Shown here: positions 35,364 to 46,300 of the stretch, piece after piece | Numbering within the stretch: position 1 is the first letter of the stretch | Layout: each line of letters starts with the position of its first letter | NCBI GenBank assembly: GCA_030248065.1 | Contig: JASAMV010000248.1 | Coordinates: forward strand, 248,001-312,000 | Length of the DNA: 64,000 nt | Direction: 5' to 3' | Origin: Rhynchonema sp. JSB1_4 | Taxonomy: Eukaryota > Nematoda > Chromadorea > Monhysterida > Xyalidae | The notes under the pieces: generated by a model | What the model was told of the DNA's origin: nothing | The model's input: only the letters and a program-made list of their open reading frames with translations | The model's database searches: none | Position numbers and translations under genes: made by a program

Positions 35364-36398
35364 CCTCTCACAAGCAATTTTATACCTTTTTAAGGCAAAA
35401 ACGGTGTTTTTCGACCTTATTTTCCCAAAAATCGCAAACCCACCCGTAATACCTATTTTTAGGCGATTTTCGGCGAAAATTTGGAAAAAGTACTATTTTT
35501 ACCTCAATTTTTGGCCAAAATTGTATCACAAAAACGGTGTTTTTTTCGCCTTTTTGGGTGACCAAAATCATACCTCTCACGCTTCCGGTCCCAACCCCGC
35601 ATCATACTTACCTCCCACACATGGGCCTGCGCCTGCCACTACACTGCACTGACAGACACACGGGTAGACCTTGTTTTTCGTCGTCGCACAGCCGCCTGCC
35701 AATGCCAAAATCCCAATCCCGAGCTGAAACAAAGAAATTCAGTCATGAATAATCATACAACGAGATAGGCGACAACTGTTTCTGAGGACAATGACATGAC
35801 CTCGTCAATTCACCATATTCATGTTCTCAGACTGAGCTCCAAACATAAAATTCTATCGTTTTTAATGCGCTTGCCGCAAGATATCGCCCCAACGCAAAAG
35901 AAACAAAACTTCACACACAAGAAAAAGACACTGATGACAAATGAAATGGAATGGATACTCAACTCTCAATCGTCCCAATTTCACCATTTCTTTCGTTTCG
36001 GAAGAAATTTCATTTTTTTTGCTGGACAGGCGTTTTTTTCCTTTCGATTTTTCGTTTTTTTCCTAGAAATAACGTTTTTTCCCTATTGCTTCATTTTTTC
36101 CTGTATTTTTTCCTTTTCTTTGGGTACCAATTTTTTTCCTCGGAAAAAAGGAAGAAAACGAAAATTTTTTTCCTTTTGTTTCCTACCGAACTCTGGTCCT
36201 GTCCGGCTTGATTTGAAAATCCCAAATCGCGGTCCTGCCTGGCCCGATTTTTGGGCCAAAGAAAAAAATGGTCCAAAAAGCCAAATTTGCAAATTTTTCT
36301 CGGGGAATCATGTCTATGCTTTTGTGATTCGGTTTCTGATTCGGATCGGATCCAGGTCCAGTTGTGTGGTGGCAGGCCCATGTGTGGTAGGTGGGAGG
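35364..36398. other. transposon remnants without a gene
   Basis: Holds a family-E-like end at 35632-35646 (complement of CAGTGTAGTGGCAGG), T-rich runs (36000-36180) and a second GGTCCTGCCTGGCCCG-type segment at about 36225. Frames of 100 or more codons here are poly-Phe/Lys low-complexity and not credible proteins. Confidence 0.4.
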
Positions 36399-36835
36399 CA
36401 GTGTAGTGGCAGGCAAATGGTTGCAAGGTACCCTTGGGGGGGGATGGATCCAGATGGTTGCAAGGTACCCCCTACCCAGCCTCCGGAAGGTTGCAAGGTA
36501 CCCCTGAGGTCCGAAAAAAGGGTGTTTTTTGCATGCATTATACTGCAAATTTGGCCGAAAAATAGGTACTTTTTTGCATTTTGGCCGAAAATTTGCCTAA
36601 AATACCTATGATATGGAGGATTGCGCGCGGAGCGCGCGAATTTTGGGGTTTTGAGGTCGAAAAACACCCATTTTTGCCTATATAAACCATAAATTGATGG
36701 TTGCAAGGTACCCTCCGGGGTGGTTGCAAGGTACCTACCCTTCCCCCCCCCATCCCCCCCAAGGGGTGGTTGCAAGGTACCTACTCCTTAGGGGGGGAAT
36801 CCCCCCCCATCCCCCCCCCCCCAGCCACTACACTG
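36399..36835. mobile_element. family E TIR element
   Basis: Left end CAGTGTAGTGGCAGGCAAAT; right end is the complement of CAGTGTAGTGGCTGGGGGGG. Exact 8-bp duplication GTGGGAGG (36391-36398 and 36836-36843). Length 437. Internal GGTTGCAAGGTACC units; core palindrome GCGCGCGGAGCGCGCG at about 36625. Confidence 0.9.
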
Positions 36836-36850
36836 GTGGGAGGCAAGTAT

Positions 36851-37231
36851 CAGTGTAGTTCCTGGGGGACCCACTGGGGGGAGGGGGTCCCCCTCGGGTA
36901 CGCTATCTCCCCCTCAGGTGGTACACTATCCCCTATCTCCCCCTCCGGGCCTCCGGGTACACTATCTCCCCCAATTTTTGCCTAAATTGGTCATTTAGGC
37001 CTAAAATGTGTGATTTTCAGGTCAATGTTCTCAAAAATCGCCAAAATACCCTTTTTATGAAGAATTTTTTCCAAAAGGGGCACAAATAGGTCAAATTTTT
37101 TGTTTCTAGCTCAAAAAATGACTTCCTGAATTTGGGTCTTCTCCCCTTCCCCCCTCTGGGGTACACTGTCTCCCCCTCCGAAAAAAAACGTTGGGTCCGC
37201 TATCTCTCCCTCCGGACCAGGAACTACACTG
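36851..37231. mobile_element. family C element with unmatched flanks (chimera)
   Basis: Left end CAGTGTAGTTCCTGGGGGAC, right end the complement of CAGTGTAGTTCCTGGTCCGG. The flanking octamers differ: GCAAGTAT left, GTCCTGCT right. The right flank continues as the 3' part of the tRNA-like repeat seen intact at 38394, but the left flank does not contain its 5' part. Confidence 0.75.
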
Positions 37232-37492
37232 GTCCTGCTGGTGCCCCATTTTACGTCACGTGTTAGAATTGGTGCCTGTGGGTGGAACTGACTGCAAGCT
37301 TAGCCAAGTGGCGTTGTCGGGTCGGTTTGTGGACAAACCACTTCTTTGAAAGGGAGAAAATGTGACGTGCGTGCTGGTGGTGCCTGATCAGGCAAGGAAA
37401 AGTATGTGTTAGCGGTTTGATGTGCTACACATGTGAAATGTGCACCACACACACACACAGCGGTGAGCATGAAGCGATAACACACAACAGCG

Positions 37493-37904
37493 CAGTGGTG
37501 TCGTTAGGGCGGTTGGGGGGTTACCCCTCCCCTGGTATGGGGTATGGGAAATCGGCCTGGGGTATGGGAAATTTTTCACTTTTACGGAACAAGCACCCCT
37601 AAGAAATGACTTTTTGACCCCGAGAAGTACCAAAATTGACCATTTTTTGTCCAAAAATGTCAAAAATCGCTTGCTCCCGCAAGAAAATTCTGTTTTAGGC
37701 ACTTTTTCGACCAATTTTTGGCACTTTTAGAAGATTTTTGGGATCATTTTTTCAAAACCCCCACCCTCGGGTATGGGAAATTTTTGAGTTTTTGGAGAAA
37801 CCCCCCCTGGTATGGGAAATTTTTGTTTTTTGGGGGTATGTATGGGAAATTTCAGAAAATTGGGCTGGGTATGGGAAAATTTCGATTTCTCAACGACACC
37901 ACTG
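37493..37904. mobile_element. family B TIR element, copy 2
   Basis: Left end CAGTGGTGTCGTTAGGGCGG, right end the complement of CAGTGGTGTCGTTGAGAAAT. Exact 8-bp duplication CAACAGCG (37485-37492 and 37905-37912). Length 412; opposite orientation to copy 1. Confidence 0.9.
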
Positions 37905-37924
37905 CAACAGCGTGTTATGCCCAG

Positions 37925-38344
37925 CAGTGTTGGAGGTACTCTGGAGGGGGGATACCTACTGTACCGCGCTCGGAGAGGGGGGGATACCTACTGTACCAGA
38001 GCCGATGGCCGGGGGGGTTATGTACCTGGGTTGGGGGGGTTAGGTTTTTGGGTGAAAATTTTTGATGTGTTTATTATGTGTGGAATCGTGTGAAAACGTA
38101 GTATTTGCGCGCGAATTTGGGGTAATTTGAGGTAAAACCACTGATTTTACACTAATTTTGGCCATTTTGGTCAAAAATTGGCACTTTTGAGGCAAAATCG
38201 GGGGGGGGATACCTACTGTACCGGGGTGAAAATCGGGGGGATACCTATTGTACCATGCCAAACATCGGGGGGGATACCTACTGTACCAGGCGAGGGGGGA
38301 TACCTACTGTACTGGGGCGGCTACCCCCCCCACCTCCAACACTG
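37925..38344. mobile_element. family D TIR element, copy 2 (intact)
   Basis: Left end CAGTGTTGGAGGTACTCTGG, right end the complement of CAGTGTTGGAGGTGGGGG. Exact 8-bp duplication ATGCCCAG (37917-37924 and 38345-38352). Length 420. GGATACCTACTGTACC units on both sides of a T-rich core. Confidence 0.9.
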
Positions 38345-38393
38345 ATGCCCAGAGAACCACCACGTATAAGAGCCAGATAACCGCGTGAAGTAC

Positions 38394-38468
38394 GTTGTGC
38401 CCATAAGCTCAGCTTGTAGAGCTTCTGGCTTCGAAGTTGGAGGTCGCAGGTTCGAGTCCTGCTGGTGC
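38394..38468 (+). repeat. tRNA-derived SINE-like segment
   Basis: A-box-like TAAGCTCAGCTTGTAGAGC and a perfect B box GGTTCGAGTCC at tRNA spacing. The T arm GCAGG/CCTGC pairs, the acceptor stem does not. The sequence after it (TGGTGCCCTATTTCACGTCA) also occurs at 37240 next to a family C element, showing it is a dispersed repeat. Confidence 0.6.
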
Positions 38469-38725
38469 CCTATTTCACGTCACTTGTTACAATAGATACA
38501 ACTTTGCCCAGAAATGAGGTAAAAATAGTGCCCGATTTTGAATAATCTGAAATTTATCCCAGAAACTGTCGACCTGAGTCCTGACCCGACCCGCGGAAGT
38601 TGCCGACCCGACCCTATTTTTTTAGCTAATCAATTTGGTAAACAGATTCCGATTCGAGAAATCGCCCACATCGACAACAAAGGAGCAGAGCCAGATAATT
38701 TTTTTGCAAAGAAAACCTAATTAAC

Positions 38726-41700
38726 ATGAGCAAAACGTCAAAACGTACGTTCGCGGTGAAGGAGCTGAAGACGCGATTGGACGAAGATGAGCTGGACATG
38801 ACCATGTTGCAATTGGATACGGTGCCTGTCAGAGAATTGGTATCACAAATTCACCAGCGTTATGCTGCAAGAGCCCCTGGTCTAACACACAGGCTTCGTT
38901 GCAGAGTCAACTGAAGAAAGCGACGAAGCTGGACCTGTCGTGCAATTATCTGCAAGTCCTGTCCACTGATTTCGGTCCGCAAATGACGCATTTGGTTCGA
39001 CTCGATTTGAGCGACAATCGTCTCCGCGAATTGCCGGACAATTTCGGAGAGCTGCAATCGCTGGTGCATTTGGATTTGTACAAGAATCGTTTGCAGGTCC
39101 AGTTCCAACTTTTTGGGACGTTTGTTGTGTGAGGAGTTTATTTGTGGAACATTGCAGTGCAGAACGCAATCCACAACTCACACACAAATAATCTCTGTTT
39201 GTTGTTCAGTCGCTACCGGTGAGCATGTGTAAGCTGAAGCAATTGAAATGGCTGGATTTGAAAGACAACCCGCTCGAACCTGAACTGGCCAAGGTGGTCG
39301 GCGATTGTTTGGACGAGAAACAATGTCGTCTGGCTGCCAGCAGACTCGTCCAATACATGAACGCGCAGCAGGCGTCGATGGAGAGGGAGAAACAGAAACG
39401 ATTGGATAGGGACAGAGGTACGCCATTGGGCGTGTTTGTGGCTTCATCAATCATTCTTCCGTGGTTTGCGCTTTGAAAATCAATCAACTTTGAAGGCAAA
39501 TCCATTGCCATAAACGTCCATGCCAATAGACTTGCCTTCAAAGTTGATGCGGCTCAGTGTGTTCGCACCACGTAAATATAATCAAACTAGTTTCGAAGAA
39601 GTCCAAGACAGGTTGCTGACAACTGTGGTAGTGGTATCAAATTAGTTTCTTAATATTATGAGTGCCTGATGTTCCAATGCCACAAATAGAGCGTGTGCCA
39701 TATAAATGTAGGTCAGAGCCTCGACTCCGAGGTCACGAAAAGTCATCCAAGTGCCGCACCCACAATGCCATTCAAAGAGAAATATCAACCGAACTGATAA
39801 GCCTGATTACATATCAAATTTACAGAGATCGCGCGCGAACGTCAAGCGGCCGAGCAGGCTGAGCAACGCGAGAAACAACTGGCGAAGAAGCGCGAAAAGG
39901 ACAGGAAGAAACAGGAACAAAAGTCGAAACAACAACAAGTGTCGCGAGGCGCCAAACAGCACGCTGACGGTGACGATGATGCGCGCGAGTACGAAATGAA
40001 CGGCAGTGCTGGCAGCGGCACGCATAAAAGTTGGATATGCATTTGGAACTTTATAAATTTAAATTGCCCTGACGTTTTTGTTTATTTTATTTCGTTCACC
40101 CACTTAAGTATTATCGAGCGACTGACTAAATATCGTATGCTTTTCAGAATCGCCTCGCACCGACGCGGACGTGAAGAGCGAGAAACTGACCTGGTCGAAA
40201 CGATTTCGGAATTGTGAGTTCGGCATTGTGATGTTTCACACGTCGTACTTTGGCTTGTCGGTGGTTTGCAAGTGCGTTGTTTGGTCGCCAGAAGGTGTCC
40301 AGTGTTAAAGCTATCACAATGCTCATGAAATTTATTGGTGAACTGATTGGACAAAACGTGTCCAACCAGTGCTAGTGAACGGATCGGACCTGTCAAGTGG
40401 TGGTTGAGCCATGCGTATTGTTGGTGTGCAATTCTTGTGTAAAGTTCTTTTGTGCCGCGCAAGCCACCCCAGCTGCTCACACAAGAAGTGTCACTGCAAA
40501 CTGGCCATGTATGTTACACAACGACAACATCCAAGCTTATAGCCGTCCGTCTTGCAGCCAAGGGAAGAGATATGCATTGTCGCCGTAGTAGATGTTGGCT
40601 GTTGGCACATTGTCTTGTGTTCCTGCTTTGAAAAAGTTCTTCGGTACAATGAGAACGATTCTGTGACCCGCCACCACAATAATCGTATGCTTTTGAACCC
40701 TTTTCTCCATTAACTGAATTGTGTCTGTTGCTGTCATCTTTTGCCCGGGTGGTTGCCGGCAGGCACAGGTACCGAACACAGCTGTTTGACATTGAACTAC
40801 TGTGACAAGTGTAAAACGAGTCTCTGGCTCTGGGTGTAAACCTGCTGCGCGCGCACTTGCTTGTTTTGTGTGTACACTCCGTTGCCCGGCGCTATATCGT
40901 TCTGAAATGTGCTAAGCGTGCTAAGCACAGTATGCTTAGGTTTAATTTTTGCAAATTAGTTCTTGCCAATTGTGAGGTGGTCTTAGTTTGTTGTTAATGC
41001 ATTCATTACAGGAACTGCCAATTTGTATCGCCAGTTGTCCTTACCCAGTCCTCCATTCTATTCCATTGCTGTTTATTGCAGGTGCATTCTACTTGCTGAG
41101 CATACTGATGTCGTTGTTGTTCGGCACACTATTGTTCCTGGCCATTCTGGCTGCCGTATTCTACCAGAACTGTACGTCGCATCAACCATGGCTGCCCGAG
41201 AGCACGCCGTTGTGTCACGATCTGCTCGGCTGGAGTGCCAGCGGCAAGATGCCCAAGGGTACGTCTTTAGTTTTATTTGTCGCAACACTGACACTGATGA
41301 ACCAGTGGTGCAGTTGGTCAGGTAGATCGAGCTAGCTAGCCTGGGGGTCGCACCACCTCGAGCTAGCCACCTAGCAATTTTTGGAATTTTCGAGATGTGG
41401 CCAAAATTTTTGCCAAAAATGCCCCAGAACACGTTTTTGCCGTTTTCTTTGCCCATCGGTAACCGCAACATTGTTCATCTTCAAAGTTCAGAAATACCTT
41501 ACATTGCCCCATCACCGCAGACACACACGTGCACGCACAATTGTTTGTTGACGGCTTACGTGATTGGACAAGTGGTCAGGTACAGAAAGCGCGAGAGTAC
41601 GACTATGCCGGCAAATGGGAGGAAACCAAGCAGAATGCCGTATGGTTGAGTGGAAAGGCGAGGGAGAAATCCATTGAATTGGTTCGTTTCGTGATGTTAT

Positions 41701-42195
41701 CAGGCTCGTTTGACATGCTTATACATTTGTGACTATAATGTTGAACAAAAACGGCGAATTATCTCAGTACGGCGAAGCTTCGGAATGGTACGAAAAGGAG
41801 TTGGGCCCGAAAGCGCGCAACGCCGCCAAAGAGTTGAGGATAAAGGCAAAATGGTTGTGGGACGAATCCGGCGTGCTCGCTAGATACGTGGCCAACAAAT
41901 CGTACGACGTCATACAACAGACGATTTGTGAGTTTTCGCTACCATATTTTGTTCGAGACGTGTGTGGTTTGTTATTTGAGGCAACCATTTTTGGAGACAT
42001 ATTCCTGACACCTCGTAGTGTTATTATTGCATTACTGCCATTTCTTCAGTGATCGTATCGAAAGCTGTGAGATGGGCGTCCGAAACGGGCAATGAAGTGT
42101 ACGTGCATCGCGAGCAATACTGGCAATACGCATGCGATCTGGGCAATTATTACTGGAAACAGACGAAATATTACTGGGACAATATGGTCAAGTGA
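38726..42195 (+). CDS. LRRC59: LRRC59 homologue (ER membrane leucine-rich-repeat protein)
   Basis: LRRC59 is a tail-anchored ER/nuclear-envelope protein with N-terminal cytosolic LRRs. Exons: 38726-38841, 38905-39096, 39210-39417, 39826-40029, 40148-40213, 41082-41258, 41521-41681, 41768-41937 and 42050-42195, all phase-consistent. The protein shows [20 protein letters not shown], LRRs [28 protein letters not shown] and [12 protein letters not shown], then [20 protein letters not shown] followed by DCLDEKQC, nearly residue for residue the vertebrate family. A Lys/Glu/Gln coiled-coil-like segment and a membrane span ([20 protein letters not shown]) follow. After the span there are about 190 further residues rich in Trp/Tyr ([29 protein letters not shown]), much longer than the short luminal tail of vertebrate LRRC59. 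Confidence 0.92.
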
Positions 42196-43326
42196 TTGAC
42201 AGCCAGCGCACGACACGATATTATGTCTATTTGGTTGGATTGGTATTGTGTAATATGTATGGGTGTTGGGTTGCGTGCTGTTAAAGATTGTTGACCGTCC
42301 AATACTCTGTTCGACACCAAAACATGACCGCCACTGTCTGTCCATTTTTCTTGGCTCAATATAATAGGGGTACCAAAATGTTTGTCGTTGTTATTTATTG
42401 CGCATTAGTGTTGTTTGCTTCCTGATTTTGTGCTTCACGTGAGTGCCAAGCGTGTTTGTTCAAACCGTGTCAGTTTTCCTTTCCTCCGATAGCTTTTTTA
42501 TACCGTGATTATTGCGTTGAGTCTTTATGATCGCTTGATTTTATAATTGTCACAATATCGTATTCATATTGATTGCTGCACCATTTTTTGTTGCTTCTGC
42601 TGCCTTCGTTTTTCACTGTGGTGATGTTTCGTTTCTTGTTGGCCATTTTTTGTTCTTCTCAGTATTTTCGTTTGTGTTGATGTTTTTACTCGACTTGCCC
42701 CTTTATCTGTACTTATACCGGAGAATTATGAACGTAAAATACCTTTTTTTGTTTGCTCCACTGTTCCTCAAATATCATGGGCGTCATGGCCGTTGAAATG
42801 AAGACGGACGCAGATAATAATTAGGAAATACTCAAAAATTGTCCAATGATGTTGTTGTTTCTACTGTAATTATTTTCTTATGTGCCCAACCATATTCATC
42901 TGCTTCTGCTCTTGTGCACTGTATCAGAGCCACAGTTTTATTCCCGTGTTTTTGGGATTTGAGCAAGCAATCAGTTTCTTGCAAAATGCGGTCGCACGGC
43001 CGTAAATCACGTTTTAGGGTTCCAATTCTGTTTATTTATATTCGATTTGTCTGTGTGTTTTTCTGTTGTTCACCTGCGGGCAAATTTGTGATAATAAACA
43101 TGTCAGAGAACACGGTCATAAAATCTGTTGCGCTTTTGGGGCCGACCCTTCATGTCGTACCACCGAAGCTTGTGCTTATCTATCTTATCGATTTTCCATA
43201 AATGTCCTCTGTTTCTTCATTTGTTTTGCCCTTCGTCGTTTCATTAATTTCCAGTGTGTGAATGTGTTCGGTCCCATTGGTATCAATAGCTCGCTTGAAT
43301 CGGCCGGAGCCAACTCATTGACCACC
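42196..43326. other. LRRC59-PFAS spacer
   Basis: T-rich DNA holding the LRRC59 3' UTR and the PFAS promoter. An AATAAA lies at about 43094. No additional gene. Confidence 0.4.
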
Positions 43327-46300
43327 ATGGTGCACCGGTTTTTCTGTTACCCCGGCGCGTCTCGGCGCCACAGCAGACATGTGCAACGACAACTGTGTGC
43401 GCTCGCTGATGTTTCATGCGACATTGAACTGTGCTATCATGTGGTTGTCAACGATGAAGAGGTTGGAAAGGTGTTCGATATGCTGTCTCGTAACTTGAAT
43501 GCGACATTTTTACTGTTGTCGATTGGCGTGAAGGCACAGAACCTTGACAGAGTAACCGAAGAGTTCTGCCGCATTGATCGAGCTCTAGCACGGTGTCAAG
43601 CCACTGGTAGGAAATGATTGGATCTGCGTTCATCATATGACAACAGACTCGATCAAAAATCGGAGACAATTTCGAGTAATGCTGGCCAGTAGTTCCTGAT
43701 TGTATAATGCGACTTGCGGACTTGGTCAAATGATCATCAGCCATAATTGCAGCAGTCGCCTATGTCGGTGTCGGATGTCGACCGATTACGTTGGCTGTTG
43801 GTTCCCAACGATTATTCAACATTGTCCAATCATTCAACATTGACGAGTGCTGCTGGCGCGATCCTGATTGAAATCGGCCCGCGGTTGGTGTCGGGTGACT
43901 TTGTTATGTTCGTAGTTTGTTTATTGAAAAAGCAGTTTTTTAAAGTAGTCCCCCAAATGGTATTCAAGCTTAGTTGCTGCAGGCTTAGTTTCACGACGGC
44001 ATTCAGCACGAACGCAGTGTCGGCGTGTCGAGCGGCCGGTATTCGGCACGTTCAACGTTTGGAACGATCGGTTCGGTGTGCGATCCGACCCGGACAGGGT
44101 CTGGATGTGAATGACATCGAACGAATGAGAGGCAAATTTGTCGACAAATTGCACGACCGGTTTGTGTAACGTTATTGCGCAGTGAATACGTTCCTCCAAA
44201 CAAACTGTTTTCCGAGGAATCAATGCAAAATTATGAACCAGCCGATGGATAGTTTTGTTTCAGAATGACCGAGTGCGAGTATCTGCCAAACGAATGTCCA
44301 GATTTCGCCATTCCCACTTTTAAACGCCCGCCGCCGATCGTGATTGACGTGATGGGTGATAACGCTGTGGAGAATTTGTGGAACATCAACGAACAGTTAG
44401 GTACTGTATGCACAGGACGGACCGCTTTGGTCGCTGCGTGAGATGTGTCATGCAAAATGCATGCCCGCAATGTGTTCCCGTCTTGTGAACTGTTTGGTCC
44501 TCCAACGGGACATATTACGAATTGCAGTTCGTAGTCAGCGTCAAAAGTGTGCTCTTTTTGTACGTGCAGGCTTGGCGTTCGATGATCAGGACATCGAGTT
44601 CTACTGTCACATGTTCCGCGACCGACTGCAGCGCAATCCCACTGACATTGAGCTCTTTGACCTGGCACAGTCCAACAGGTGGGTGCTCGTTGTGTGAACG
44701 AACCTGTGCACAACCCAGCCGCACGTACATTGCAGTGAACATTGTCGGCATTGGTTCTTCAAGGCGGCCATCTCATTGGACAATGTGTGGTTGAACCAAT
44801 CACTGTTCACAATGGTGATGGACACGCAGCAGCACTCGAACGCCAACAGTGTCATCAAATTCTGCGACAACAGCAGGTGATGTCATGCGGACAAAGGGGT
44901 TGCTGATGCTGGGTACTGTTATGGTTGGCTTGGGCTTCGCAGACTTGGACTTGGTCTGACTGAAGCCCTCAGTTAGCCGACAACCAACGCAGCAATGGAA
45001 ATTGCGTTTCAGTGCCATCCACGGTTTCGATGTCGACTGCTTGACAGCCCAACGTGTGTGCACTGGTGCAATCGCAAACGTACCACAACTGGTGGTCGAC
45101 ACAAAACTACGTCATTTGATCTACACGGCCGAAACGCATAATTTCCCCACAGGTGTCGAATTTACGTGTGATAGCTTGCTCGGCTTCATTTGATTGGCGC
45201 AACTGCCGGTTGTATATTAGTAAATATTCTCACCAAATTCATAATTAGCGTGCTCGACCATGTGACTATAAATAGGATGAACTGTTGGTGAGAGATACAC
45301 ATCAATCAACAGCGTATATGCAGGAGTGTTCACCACATCATACAACATTTAGGTGTGTGTCCGTTCGCGGGTGCGACAACGGGTACGGGTGGTCGCATCC
45401 GTGACGTGCACGCGACCGGACGGGGTGCACATGAATGCGCTGCTGTGGCTGGTTACGCGGTGGGCAATCTGTTGCTGGACGGGTACGGGTTGCCTTGGGA
45501 GGACACACGCCAACTCTACCCTGATAATATCGCCACGCCGAAGCGGGTATAGATGACTTACTTTGTTTGGTGCTCAACCTTGAAACATCAGGCCCGAATA
45601 TGTTATTTGCTTCAACTTGCGCCAAAAATGTGTTTTGAGGAAAAATTTGAAAGCTACATGCGAAAATGGAGCCGCTGGGTATTTTAATAAAAAAAACCGT
45701 GTACCCACGCATTATGACCGTAGTTTGTGCTTTGAGATCGCCATCGAAGCGTCGGACGGTGCGTCGGATTACGGTAACAAATTCGGCGAGCCGGTGATCA
45801 CTGGTTTTGCGCGATCATTCGGTGTGACGGTGAACGGTTAGTGTGAATGTAGGAATGGTGCGAAATCGTTTGTCAACCACAAAACATTGAAAACTATAAT
45901 TTGCGACAGGCGAGCGGTATGAGTACGTCAAACCGATCATGTTCAGTGGCGGAATCGGGTCGATTGACGATGGGTTGACAAAGAAACAATTGCCAGCGAA
46001 AGGTTACTTTCTCCAAATTCATTCGTGAAAAACCAACTATTCCGTTCCTTCTCATTATCAACCATTCAGACATGTTGGTCGTCAAGCTCGGCGGTCCGGT
46101 CTACCGCATCGGTGTTGGCGGAGGCAGCGCCAGTTCGGTTCACGTGCAAGGTTCGTTCTTTGGACGTAACATAAATCGCTTTAAATCTTGTTACCAAACA
46201 CCTCAATGGCCGGTATCAGATTTCGCGATCGGATCGGCCACATGAATTATATTTCTGTCAAGAATATTTCGAGAATTATTACTGATGTTATTAATTATAA

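Noticed and set aside
35796..36611. 271-codon plus-strand frame
   Set aside because: Poly-Phe/Lys and Gly/Pro low-complexity sequence running into the family E transposon. No domain, and composition is explained by T-rich and G-tract repeats.
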